Below, one piece after another: positions 17,652 through 25,919 of a stretch of DNA of 64,000 nt (the first letter of the stretch is position 1; each line of letters starts with the position of its first letter). The stretch spans positions 1,240,001 through 1,304,000 of the forward strand of contig NZ_JANTYU010000001.1 in the NCBI RefSeq assembly GCF_024806835.1. Reading direction: 5' to 3'. Below the pieces are notes generated by a model that was given only the letters and a program-made list of their open reading frames with translations, was not told the DNA's origin and did no database searches. Origin of the DNA: Xanthomonas sp. 3793 (GTDB lineage Bacteria; Pseudomonadota; Gammaproteobacteria; Xanthomonadales; Xanthomonadaceae). The position numbers and the translations under genes were made by a program.

Positions 17652-18728
17652 ATGTTTTCCACTCGCCTGCTGACCTGCCTTGTTGCCGGTCTTGCGGCCT
17701 GCAACGCGCAGGCACGCTCTCCCGTGTTTCCGCCTTCGCCGATCATGCTCAGCGAGTTCATCGCCGACCCGGCACCCACCCCGCAGGCGCACGCATCCAC
17801 CCTGCTGGAAACCCGCGATGGCCATCTGTTGGCGGCCTGGTTCGGGGGCGCATACGAGGGCGCGGCCGACGTCGGCATCTGGCTGACCCGGCGCGACGCG
17901 CAGCAGTGGCAGCTACCACGCCGTATTGCCGATGGCACGCACGCCGGCACGCAGGGAGCGAGCGTACCGGCCTGGAATCCAGTGCTGTTTCAATCGGCCA
18001 CCGGCCCGGTGCAGCTGTATTACAAGCTCGGTCCCAACCCGCGGCAATGGTGGGGGCTGCGCATGACCTCGGCCGACGATGGAGCGCATTGGTCTGCGCC
18101 GCAGCAGTTGCCCAACGGCATTCTCGGGCCGATCAAGAACAAGCCGCTGCAACTGCCTAGTGGACGCATCCTGGCACCCGGCAGCAGCGAAGACCGCGGC
18201 TGGCGTGCGCATCTGGAATGGAGCGACGACGACGGCGCGCACTGGCAGCGCGGCATGCCGCTCAACGACCCCGGCGTGATCGGCGCCATCCAGCCCAGCC
18301 TGTTGCTGCATGCCGACGGCCGCGTACAGGCGTTGGGCCGCAGCCAGCAGAACAAACTCTTCAGCACCTTCTCCGACGATGGCGGCCTGCATTGGCAGCC
18401 GATGCAACTGCTGGATGTGCAGAACCCCAATTCCGGCACCGACGCGGTGATGCTGCGCGACGGTCGCGCCTTGCTGGTCTACAACCCCGCCATCGCCGGC
18501 AAGGACTGGTGGGAGGGACGCGGCACGCTGGCGGTGGCACTGTCGGACGATGGTGTGCACTGGCAGCGGGTAGTGACGCTGGAAGACAGCGCCAAGAACG
18601 AATTCTCGTACCCGGCGGTCATCCAGACACGCGACGGTCTGGTGCACATCAGCTACACCTGGAAGCGCCAGCGCATCAAACACGTGGTACTCGATCCGAC
18701 ACTGCTTGCGGGCCAGGGCGGCGGCTGA
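17652..18728 (+). CDS. Secreted Asp-box (BNR) sialidase-like protein
   Basis: The 358-residue product starts at ATG 17652, where a signal peptide follows directly (LLTCLVAGLAACNAQA); the longer in-frame extension upstream lacks coding character. It is a six-bladed propeller type with three clear Asp-boxes (SADDGAHW, SDDDGAHW, SDDGGLHW) and one degenerate (LSDDGVHW). The N-terminal blade has STLLETRDGHLLAAWFGG, typical of the BNR_2 group. The classical F/Y-R-I-P arginine motif of GH33 sialidases is not visible, and plants have little or no sialic acid. The substrate may be another sugar acid or a pectin-derived glycan. An inverted repeat at 17599-17631 precedes it. Confidence 0.8.
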   Translation: MFSTRLLTCLVAGLAACNAQARSPVFPPSPIMLSEFIADPAPTPQAHASTLLETRDGHLLAAWFGGAYEGAADVGIWLTRRDAQQWQLPRRIADGTHAGTQGASVPAWNPVLFQSATGPVQLYYKLGPNPRQWWGLRMTSADDGAHWSAPQQLPNGILGPIKNKPLQLPSGRILAPGSSEDRGWRAHLEWSDDDGAHWQRGMPLNDPGVIGAIQPSLLLHADGRVQALGRSQQNKLFSTFSDDGGLHWQPMQLLDVQNPNSGTDAVMLRDGRALLVYNPAIAGKDWWEGRGTLAVALSDDGVHWQRVVTLEDSAKNEFSYPAVIQTRDGLVHISYTWKRQRIKHVVLDPTLLAGQGGG

Positions 18729-18860
18729 CGGCGGCGCGATGTTCCGGCGCCGGGTCGATCGCGCGCGCCTCGCGCCGGCGCTGCCCCGGCATCGCCACAC
18801 GCTGCGCTTCAGCGTCTCGACGCCGCTGCAGTCCGGCGCCCCCGCCGCCATCGATCAACG

Positions 18861-18907
18861 TTCCTTCTCCCGCCTGCGGGAGAAGGTGCCCGAAGGGCGG
18901 ATGAGGG
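18861..18907 (+). repeat. Xanthomonas-type intergenic hairpin repeat, copy 3
   Basis: The arms CCTTCTCCCGC (18863-18873) and GCGGGAGAAGG (18876-18886) form an 11-base-pair stem with a two-base loop. The tail GTGCCCGAAGGGCGGATGAG follows. It lies between the convergent sialidase-like and cutC genes, where a bidirectional terminator would be useful. Confidence 0.85.
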
Positions 18908-18945
18908 CCGCGCTGCACCAGGCATAAAGCAGCAGCCCGGAACGC

Positions 18946-19692
18946 TCAGCCAGCTGCAGCAGCCGACGCGCCCAACACGTCCACAATCCTGCGCACCCGC
19001 TGCACGTCGGTGCGCTGGTAATCGCCGCCCAGGTCGCTGATGTAGGCATGCGGCGCAGGCACCTGCGCAGCCACCGGGCCACGGGCGGATGCATGGAATT
19101 CGCAGGCACCGGTCCTGGCGCGCAGGTCGGCGACATTGTGCTCGGAGACACCCGCGCCCGGCATGATGCCGATGCGGCCGGCGGCCTGCCGCACCAGCGC
19201 GGCGATGACGTCCGCGCCCTCGATGGCACTGGCGCGTGCCCCGGAGGTCAGCACGCGTTCGCAGCCCAGCGCGATCGCATCTTCCAGCGCGCGCGCAGGC
19301 TCGGCACTGACGTCGATCGCACGATGGAAGGTCACGCCCAGCGATCCGGCCGCATCGATCAACACCCGCATCGTGTCCATATCGACCTGGCCATGACGAT
19401 CCAGCGCGCCCAGCACCACCCCATCGCAGCCCAGCGCAACGCACTGCTGCACATCGCGGCGCATCGCCTCCACCTCATCGGCACTGAACACGAAGTCGCC
19501 CACGCGCGGGCGTATCAGCACATACAGCGGAATCCGCAAGCGCGCGCGCACCACCGCCAGCGTGCCGAACGAGGGCGTCAGGCCGCCGCCATCCAGCCCG
19601 CCGCACAGCTCCACCCGCATCGCCCCGCCGTCCTGCGCGGCCACGGCCGATGCCACCGAATCGGCCGCCACTTCAAGACCCGATGCACTCAT
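18946..19692 (-). CDS. cutC: CutC family protein
   Basis: This 248-residue TIM-barrel protein belongs to the CutC family, historically linked to copper homeostasis; the biochemical role is unsettled. Motifs seen are RVELCGGLDGGGLTPSFG, IPLYVLIRPRVGDFVFS, GCDGVVLGALDRHGQVD, VTFHRAIDVS, and the late block RVLTSGARASAIEG with IMPGAGVSEHNV. The start is set by the ATGA overlap with the preceding glycosylasparaginase gene, which indicates translational coupling. The pairing suggests a role near glycan or sugar metabolism in this locus rather than copper. Confidence 0.88.
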   Translation of the reverse strand: MSASGLEVAADSVASAVAAQDGGAMRVELCGGLDGGGLTPSFGTLAVVRARLRIPLYVLIRPRVGDFVFSADEVEAMRRDVQQCVALGCDGVVLGALDRHGQVDMDTMRVLIDAAGSLGVTFHRAIDVSAEPARALEDAIALGCERVLTSGARASAIEGADVIAALVRQAAGRIGIMPGAGVSEHNVADLRARTGACEFHASARGPVAAQVPAPHAYISDLGGDYQRTDVQRVRRIVDVLGASAAAAG

Positions 19693-20753
19693 GCCGCCGG
19701 CTCGCTGGTGTAATGGCTCTCGCCGGGCACCAGCAGATCCTGCCGTTGCGCATCGCACACTGCGTAACTGAAGCCTTTCTGGATCGCGAACGCACCCACC
19801 TCGCCACGCTTGTTCATCGCCAGAAATCCCACCTGCAGCGTGCGCGTCAGCTCCGGCTTGCGGCGGATCAACCGCATCACCACCTCGCGGCAGGCGTCGG
19901 CCGGCGACTTGCCCTGGCGCATCATTTCCACCACTGCAAAACTGCCGACATTGCGGATCACCTCTTCGCCCACGCCGGTGGAGGTCGCGCCGCCCACCTC
20001 GTTGTCCACGTACAGGCCGGCACCGATGATCGGGCTGTCGCCGACCCGGCCGTGCATCTTCCACGCCATGCCGCTGGTGGTGCAGGCGCCGGACAGGTTG
20101 CCGTGCGCATCCAGCGCCAACATGCCGATGGTGTCGTGATTGTCCTTGCCGCCGGGCAGTTTGGCATCGCGCCAGGCGCGGTTTTCCACGTTGGCCTCGG
20201 GCGAGTACTTGGAGGTCTTCAACCATTGCTTCCACGCCGCTTCAGAGCTGGGCGTCAGCAGCTTGGTCTTCGGAAAGCCCTGTTCCAACGCGAACTGCCG
20301 CGCACCATCGCCGACCAGCATCACGTGCGGGGTCTTTTCCATCACCGCGCGCGCCACCGAGATGGCGTGCACCACATCTTCCAGCGATGCCACCGCGCCG
20401 CAATTGCCCAGGTGATCCATGATGCAGGCATCCAGCGTCACCCGACCGTCGCGATCGGGGTAGCCGCCCAGGCCGACGGTGGGATTGGTCGGATCCGCTT
20501 CGGGCACGCGCACGCCCGCTTCCACCGCATCCAGCGCAATGCCGCCGGCACTGAGGATTTTCCACGCGGCCTGATTGGCGGCCACGCCGAAATCCCAGGT
20601 GGAAATCACCCGTGCCTGACCTTTGGGCAACGCCGCAGGACGTACCGCCGCCGTGCCAGCGGCCGCGGCCTGCGCACGTGCGCCCCATCCGGCCAGGCCG
20701 GAAGCGATGGCGCCCAGGGTGGCGCTCTTGAGGAAATGACGACGTTGAATCAT
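19689..20753 (-). CDS. N4-(beta-N-acetylglucosaminyl)-L-asparaginase (glycosylasparaginase), Tat-exported
   Basis: This Ntn-hydrolase cleaves the amide bond between GlcNAc and asparagine, the last step in dismantling an N-glycan. The 354-residue product starts at ATG 20753, with GGAG nine bases upstream. The alternative ATG at 20768 lacks a binding site. The N-terminus is a clear twin-arginine signal (QRRHFLKSATLGA). The substrate-side motif PTVGLGGYPDRDG is intact. So is the autocleavage site in KDNHDTIGMLALD, with the nucleophile expected at Thr208. GDSPIIGAGLYVDNEVGG and STGVGEE form the rest of the active centre. It is co-translated with cutC and fits the GH3/GH92/GH125/GH35 locus functionally. 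Activity on GlcNAc-Asn rather than another asparagine derivative is inferred from family and context. Confidence 0.9.
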   Translation of the reverse strand: MIQRRHFLKSATLGAIASGLAGWGARAQAAAAGTAAVRPAALPKGQARVISTWDFGVAANQAAWKILSAGGIALDAVEAGVRVPEADPTNPTVGLGGYPDRDGRVTLDACIMDHLGNCGAVASLEDVVHAISVARAVMEKTPHVMLVGDGARQFALEQGFPKTKLLTPSSEAAWKQWLKTSKYSPEANVENRAWRDAKLPGGKDNHDTIGMLALDAHGNLSGACTTSGMAWKMHGRVGDSPIIGAGLYVDNEVGGATSTGVGEEVIRNVGSFAVVEMMRQGKSPADACREVVMRLIRRKPELTRTLQVGFLAMNKRGEVGAFAIQKGFSYAVCDAQRQDLLVPGESHYTSEPAA

Positions 20754-21496
20754 CCAGGCGAACTCCATAACGGAAACAGATGCCGCGCACTGCGCCGCAT
20801 CCTCCCATCATGCGGCAGCAACGTCCGCGGATAAACCGCATTACCCCGCGCCGCGATGCGGATTGAGGCATAACGCCCGCAGGCATGATGCGCGCAGCCG
20901 CGCCTGCTTTCGCAAGGTCGCAGCTTCGGCCAGCGGCTGCTGCGGCAGACAGCCTGCACGGACGTCGATGCGATGCAGGCCGGTGGACTCGGGCACGCCG
21001 ATGTCGGCGATGGCTGAGCTGCGCACTCACCGCCGGGTCGATGGCATGTGCCAAGACCTGCCCGCCAATACAGAGCCAAGGCGTCGGGCGGGCAAGCGGC
21101 AACACGTCCGGTCCACCGCGTGCAGTCGCCAGCCGCCACTGAACAAGCGACCTGATACGTCGGCGACACGCCCACGCTCGGCTCCCAGGACACTACCTGC
21201 GCGAATGAAGGGTTCTGCACCAGTCCTACCCCCCGTCGCGGGCTCTCCACGCACTTCAACCCACCAGCGCGGCTACGTCCGCCGCGCGTCGCCGAGCCGG
21301 ATCCGCAACGCAGCGGACACGACCATGCCACTGCCGCTGACGGCCATTGAGCGCCACGGCAGCGCTTGGAAAAAAAACTGCATCCGTTTAACCCCGTTTG
21401 CCGCCCTGGCCCGTTTCACCTGCAGAGGCGCAGTGCACGGCGACCTCGGGCTGCCCGGTTGTTCACCCATTCGTTCTCGCCACGCAAAGGATTCCC
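20754..21496. other. Divergent intergenic region upstream of the VWA operon
   Basis: No gene is supported in these 743 bases; open frames here lack family motifs and binding sites. The region must contain the divergent promoters of the glycosylasparaginase/cutC pair and the VWA/sigma operon. An A-rich tract at 21369-21377 (GGAAAAAAAACTGC) is the only compositional anomaly noticed. Confidence 0.55.
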
Positions 21497-23257
21497 ATGC
21501 CACGTCACAGCCTTCTCGCGCTCGCCTTGCTGCTGAGCGCCTGCTCGCACGAACCCACCTCACCCGTCGTTGGCGATCCACCCGCATCGCCCGACGCAGT
21601 GGCGCCGCCACCTTCCACAGCCGAGATCGAGTACACGCCTATTGATCAAGCCATGCCGCCTCCGCCGGTCGCGTACACGCCCGCCCCCCCAGCTCCACCA
21701 GTGCACGCGCGGCCTGCAACGATGCACAACGGCGCGCTTGCGCGGCAAGCGCCTGCTGCGGCGCTGATGGCACTCCCCGAAAGCCGCAGCATGATCATGC
21801 CGGCTCCACCGGCCGCCCCGGTCGAGAACCGCGAGACCTATCAGACCCTCAGCGACAACCCGATCGTGCAGGCCGCTGAAAGCCCGGTGTCCACCTTCAG
21901 CATCGATGTCGATACCGGCAGCTACAGCAACGTGCGGCGCTATCTCACCAGTGGCAGCCTGCCGCCGGTGGATGCGGTGCGCGTGGAAGAGATGATCAAC
22001 TACTTCCGCTACGACGACCCCGCGCCCCGCGATGGCCAGCCCTTCGCGGTGCGCACCGAACTGGCTCCCGCGCCCTGGAACGGCAAGCACCTGCTGCTGC
22101 GCATCGGCATCAACGGACGCGATGTCCCGACCACCGCGCTGCCGGCAGCCAACCTGGTGTTCCTGGTCGATGTCTCCGGGTCGATGGACGCGCCCGACAA
22201 GCTGCCGTTGCTGCAATCCTCGCTCAAGCTGCTGACGCGTCAATTGCGCGCGCAGGACCGCATCACCCTGGTGACCTACGCCGGCAACACCGCCGTGGTG
22301 CTGCCGCCCACTTCAGGCAATCAACAAGCGCGCATTGTCGAAGCCATCGACAGCCTGCAATCGGGCGGCGGCACCGCCGGCGCCAGCGGCATCGAGCTGG
22401 CGTACAAGGCGGCGCAGCAAAGCTATCTGCGTGGCGGCATCAACCGCATCCTGCTGGCCACCGATGGCGACTTCAACGTGGGCGTCACCGACTTCGATAC
22501 GCTCAAGGGCATGGTGGCCGAGAAGCGCCGTTCCGGCGTGGCGCTGTCCACGCTGGGCTTTGGCACCGGCAACTACAACGACACCTTGATGGAGCAGCTG
22601 GCCGACGCCGGCGACGGTGCCTACGCCTATATCGACTCGCCGCTGGAAGCGCGCAAGGTCTTGACCCACGAGCTGGGCGCCACGCTGGAAACCATCGCGC
22701 GCGACGTCAAGATCCAGGTCGAGTTCAACCCGGCCACCGTGCAGGAATACCGCCTGATCGGCTACGAGAATCGTGCGCTGCGCCGCGAAGACTTCAACAA
22801 CGACCAGGTCGATGCCGGCGACATCGGTGCCGGTCACAGCGTGACCGCGCTGTATGAAATCACCCCGGTCAACAGCACCGCGTCGGTCGATCCGCTGCGC
22901 TACGCCGCCAGCCTGCTGCGTCCGGCGGGCAACGCAGACAACGAACTTGCCCACCTCAAACTGCGCTACAAATTGCCAAGCGCGCACCGCAGCAGCCTGC
23001 TCGATACCGTCATCCGCCGCGACCAGCAGGTGGCATTGAATGCCTCCAGCGAGGCCTTCCGCTTCTCTGCGGCCGTGGCCGGTTTCGGCCAGCGCCTGCG
23101 CGGTGGCAGCCAGCTGCACGGCTGGGATTTCCCGCAGGTGCGCGCCCTGGCCGCAGGCAGTATCGGCAAGGATCGGTACGGGTATCGCGCCGACTTCCTG
23201 CGCATGGTGCAGCAGGCCGAAGCACTCGGCAGCCGGCCGGTCGCAACCACGGACTGA
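21497..23257 (+). CDS. VWA-domain lipoprotein, YfbK type
   Basis: This 586-residue envelope lipoprotein has a lipobox (LALALLLSAC) and a proline-rich linker to about residue 110. It then carries the YfbK-type N-terminal domain (VSTFSIDVDTGSYSNVRRYL, VRVEEMINYF). The von Willebrand A domain spans about 218-395, with the metal-ion site DVSGSMD starting at Asp225 and TDGDFNVGVTD. A YfbK-type C-terminal domain follows (LAHLKLRYKLP). ATG at 21497 follows AAAGG. Family members are protein-interaction modules of unknown exact role. The gene ends in a TGATG overlap with an ECF sigma factor, so it is probably either a target or a sensor component of that sigma system. Confidence 0.88.
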   Translation: MPRHSLLALALLLSACSHEPTSPVVGDPPASPDAVAPPPSTAEIEYTPIDQAMPPPPVAYTPAPPAPPVHARPATMHNGALARQAPAAALMALPESRSMIMPAPPAAPVENRETYQTLSDNPIVQAAESPVSTFSIDVDTGSYSNVRRYLTSGSLPPVDAVRVEEMINYFRYDDPAPRDGQPFAVRTELAPAPWNGKHLLLRIGINGRDVPTTALPAANLVFLVDVSGSMDAPDKLPLLQSSLKLLTRQLRAQDRITLVTYAGNTAVVLPPTSGNQQARIVEAIDSLQSGGGTAGASGIELAYKAAQQSYLRGGINRILLATDGDFNVGVTDFDTLKGMVAEKRRSGVALSTLGFGTGNYNDTLMEQLADAGDGAYAYIDSPLEARKVLTHELGATLETIARDVKIQVEFNPATVQEYRLIGYENRALRREDFNNDQVDAGDIGAGHSVTALYEITPVNSTASVDPLRYAASLLRPAGNADNELAHLKLRYKLPSAHRSSLLDTVIRRDQQVALNASSEAFRFSAAVAGFGQRLRGGSQLHGWDFPQVRALAAGSIGKDRYGYRADFLRMVQQAEALGSRPVATTD

Positions 23258-23859
23258 TGCACGCGGCGGTTGCCTATACTGCGCGGATGCATCCAGCCGA
23301 TCTTGCGCCGCTGCCCGACGAGGAGCTCATGCTCCTCGTCGCCAATGGTTTTGTCGAACAACCGGCCACCGAGTTGTTCAAGCGCCATAACCGCGCCCTG
23401 TTCAACTTCCTGGCCTGGCAGTGCGAAGGCAATCTGAGCGAGGCCGAAGACCTTGCGCAGAAAACCTGGGTCAAGCTGATGACCCGCTGCAGCGACTATC
23501 GCCCGGGGCAGGCCGCCTTCACCAGTTTCCTGTTCCAGATCGCGCGCAATGCCTGGCTCGACACGCGGCGCAGTGCCTACGTCGCCACCTCGGTGCCGCT
23601 GGAAGACCCCCATCTGCAGCTGCCCGACGATGACCTGTCCACCGAGCAACTGGCCATGCTGGGGCAGCAGCAACAGCGCGTGCGCGCAGCGGTCATGGCG
23701 CTGCCCGATGCGCAACGCGAAGTGGTGGTATTGCGCTTCTTCGTCGGGCTGGCGGTGGAAGACATCGCGCAGGTGGTGGGCGACGGCTTCGAGACGGTCA
23801 AGAGCCGGCTGCGCTACGCCTTCGCGAAACTGCGCCTGAGCCTGGACGCGGTGCAATGA
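23257..23859 (+). CDS. ECF-type RNA polymerase sigma factor
   Basis: This 200-residue sigma70-family protein has regions 2 and 4 only. Region 2 runs through ATELFKRHNRALFNFLAW, SEAEDLAQKTWVKLM and TSFLFQIARNAWLD. Region 4 has MALPDAQREVVVLRFFVGLA and a helix-turn-helix ending FETVKSRLRYAFAKLR. The TGATG start overlaps the VWA stop. A shorter start at ATG 23287 would be closer to the usual length of the family. The next gene overlaps by four bases (ATGA). That arrangement is standard for an ECF factor and its anti-sigma partner. Target promoters cannot be told from the sequence. Confidence 0.88.
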   Translation: MHAAVAYTARMHPADLAPLPDEELMLLVANGFVEQPATELFKRHNRALFNFLAWQCEGNLSEAEDLAQKTWVKLMTRCSDYRPGQAAFTSFLFQIARNAWLDTRRSAYVATSVPLEDPHLQLPDDDLSTEQLAMLGQQQQRVRAAVMALPDAQREVVVLRFFVGLAVEDIAQVVGDGFETVKSRLRYAFAKLRLSLDAVQ

Positions 23860-25919
23860 ACGCGGCCTTCGAACGCTTCCTCGCTGGCGACGACGGCCTG
23901 GCTGCACTGTTGCAGGCCCAGCCGGGCTATCTTCCGCCTGCGCGCATGGATGCCTGGTTTGCACAGGCCGCGCAGCAGGCCGAGCGCGCACGCAACACCG
24001 CTGCGCAAGACGCCGCACAATGCGGACCACTCGCGTCGATGGACGCGCCAGTTGCCGCGTCGGCTGCGCAATCCGATCACACGCAAGCCAGGCCGCAAGC
24101 AGAAGGCGCGCGCAATGCGGCCATGCAAGGAACCACGCAATTCGAGCCGCCCGCATCGATGGATGCGCCGGTTGCCGCGTCGACTGCGCAATCCAACCAG
24201 ACGCAGGCCATGCCGCCGGCGGAAGGCGCGCGCGATGCAGCCATGCAAGAAACCGCGCAGTTCGAGCCACCCGCATCGATGGATGCCGCGTTTTTTGCAT
24301 CGGCTGTGCAGGCTGACAGCCCCCACACCGCAACGCCGACTGACGGCTCGCGCAATACAACGGCGCAGCAGTTCGAACCGCCATCATCGATGGCTGCGGT
24401 GTTTGCTGCTGCAGCCGCGCAGGCCGACCTGTCTCAGGCCGCACGGCGCGCCGCCATCCAGGGGCGTCTTGGTGCCGGCGAGGATGCGGCACAGGCACTG
24501 GGCGCACCGGTGCAGGACGCGACGCGTGCATGGCTGCAGCAGCTGCCGCCGGCCACCGGCAGCGACTGGACCGATGGCGATGCACGGTATCGGCACGACG
24601 GCGCTGAAGCGGATGCGTCGACCGGTGACAGTCAGCCAGCTGCGCAGGCTGCGACCGCGGAGGTCTCCGGTCCTGCAGCGGACGATTCCGCGCAGAGCGC
24701 GGCCCAGGCCATCGCAACGGCCGAAGTGACGACCAACGCAACAACGCCCGACGCTGCGGCAGTAGCCGATGCGCTGCATTCGGCAACACCGGCGGTGCGG
24801 CGCGCGCGCCGGCAACGCTGGATGCCGGCGCTGGCGCTGGCCGCCTCGGTCACCCTGGCCGTGGGTGTCGGGCTGCACTGGCGGGCCAACGTAGCTCTGC
24901 CCGCGCCGCCCATCGAGGCGGCACGCGTCGCCGTCCAGGAGCCTGCAGACCGGACCAATGAACCGCAGGCTGCGTCGGTGGCGGCAAGCCCGGCCGAGTC
25001 CGACTCTGCACCTGCATACGAAGGCGGCCTGGTCGCAGAACGCTCGCCGGTGCCACCACCATTGGCATCCATGCCACCACCCGTATCGGCAAAGCCCTCA
25101 GCCGCATTCGCCGCTCCCCCGAGTCCAGCGCCGTCTGCCTCGCCCGCTCCACCGGCACCGCCTGCGCCTGCGCCTGTTGCAGTCTTGCCGGAACCGATGG
25201 TCGCTGCACCGTCCCCATCGATGCCTGCAGCCCCGATGGCAGCGATTGCCGACACGGACGTCGACGCCACGCAGCCCATCTCTGCCGAGCGCGAATCTGT
25301 CGCGATTGCCGACGGCAGCGCGCAACAGACCACGCAAGAGCGGCCGAACGCAGTGGCGCCCCCCTCGGCACACGTGCCCGGCATACCCTTGCCGGCCATC
25401 GACACCCAGCAGCGATCACTCGCCGAAGCCGGCAAGTCGCCCCCCTCCATCCAGGCTGGCAGTGCCACCCCAGCCACTCAGCCTTCCGGGCTGCTATCGC
25501 GCACTCCGCCGAAAACGGCTCCACTGAAAGCCCCCGCGGCGCAGCGACGGCAGGCAGACAACACTGCAGCAATGTCGGCCGAAGCAGTGGCGCCAAAACC
25601 GGTATCGGCCCGCAGGCTTGCGACATCCGACACTGCGCGGCAGCGCGCTGCGTCTGCCGCGGCAATGCAGTTGCTGCCACTGTCGAGCACTCCGGGCGAA
25701 TGGATCGATCGCCATCTGCGCGCGGGCCAGCGCGCGCCGATCAGGCTGCGTCTCGAAGCCGCCACACCGGATGCACCTGACGTCAGGCGTTGGGTGGACC
25801 AGCTGCGTACCGCCTGTCGCGATCGCGGCTGGTCCACGCAGATCGAGATCGCGCCCAATGCGCAGCTACCGGATGATCGCCTGCGCATCGAGGTACAGGT
25901 CGCCCTGAGCGCCGATTGA
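23856..25919 (+). CDS. Repeat-containing membrane protein, probable anti-sigma partner
   Basis: This 687-residue protein is encoded with an ATGA overlap after the sigma factor. Residues 1-44 look like a short cytoplasmic domain (FERFLAGDDGLAALLQAQPG). A 40-residue unit then repeats three times plus a partial copy (residues 45 to about 196; unit core QFEPPASMDAPVAAS). It resembles the N-terminal segment LPPARMDAWFAQAAQQ. One transmembrane helix follows basic residues at about 322-342 (WMPALALAASVTLAVGVGL). A very long Pro/Ala-rich periplasmic stretch leads to a folded-looking C-terminal domain (about 600-687; PGEWIDRHLRAGQRAPIRLR). Topology and position suggest an anti-sigma factor, but no zinc-type anti-sigma motif (HxxxCxxC) is visible. 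The function is inferred. Confidence 0.65.
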   Translation: MNAAFERFLAGDDGLAALLQAQPGYLPPARMDAWFAQAAQQAERARNTAAQDAAQCGPLASMDAPVAASAAQSDHTQARPQAEGARNAAMQGTTQFEPPASMDAPVAASTAQSNQTQAMPPAEGARDAAMQETAQFEPPASMDAAFFASAVQADSPHTATPTDGSRNTTAQQFEPPSSMAAVFAAAAAQADLSQAARRAAIQGRLGAGEDAAQALGAPVQDATRAWLQQLPPATGSDWTDGDARYRHDGAEADASTGDSQPAAQAATAEVSGPAADDSAQSAAQAIATAEVTTNATTPDAAAVADALHSATPAVRRARRQRWMPALALAASVTLAVGVGLHWRANVALPAPPIEAARVAVQEPADRTNEPQAASVAASPAESDSAPAYEGGLVAERSPVPPPLASMPPPVSAKPSAAFAAPPSPAPSASPAPPAPPAPAPVAVLPEPMVAAPSPSMPAAPMAAIADTDVDATQPISAERESVAIADGSAQQTTQERPNAVAPPSAHVPGIPLPAIDTQQRSLAEAGKSPPSIQAGSATPATQPSGLLSRTPPKTAPLKAPAAQRRQADNTAAMSAEAVAPKPVSARRLATSDTARQRAASAAAMQLLPLSSTPGEWIDRHLRAGQRAPIRLRLEAATPDAPDVRRWVDQLRTACRDRGWSTQIEIAPNAQLPDDRLRIEVQVALSAD
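23988..24443 (+). repeat. 120-bp in-frame tandem repeat inside the probable anti-sigma gene
   Basis: Three consecutive 120-base units at 23988-24107, 24108-24227 and 24228-24347 each encode 40 residues around the core PASMDA (first copy LASMDA). A shorter 96-base fourth copy ends near 24443. The units have diverged unevenly and the period is a multiple of three, so changes in copy number keep the frame. Confidence 0.8.

Noticed and set aside
20863..21645. Open frame of 260 codons upstream of the VWA lipoprotein gene
   Set aside because: It overlaps the lipoprotein signal peptide in another frame, is Arg/Pro-rich, and has no binding site or family resemblance.
23275..23287. TATACT closely followed by ATG inside the sigma-factor gene, considered as a leaderless internal promoter
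   Set aside because: No matching -35 element at a suitable distance; translational coupling from the VWA gene explains expression better.
23988..24443. Regular 120-bp repeats considered as a CRISPR array
   Set aside because: There are no unique spacers between conserved repeats; the whole unit repeats contiguously in frame within a protein gene.
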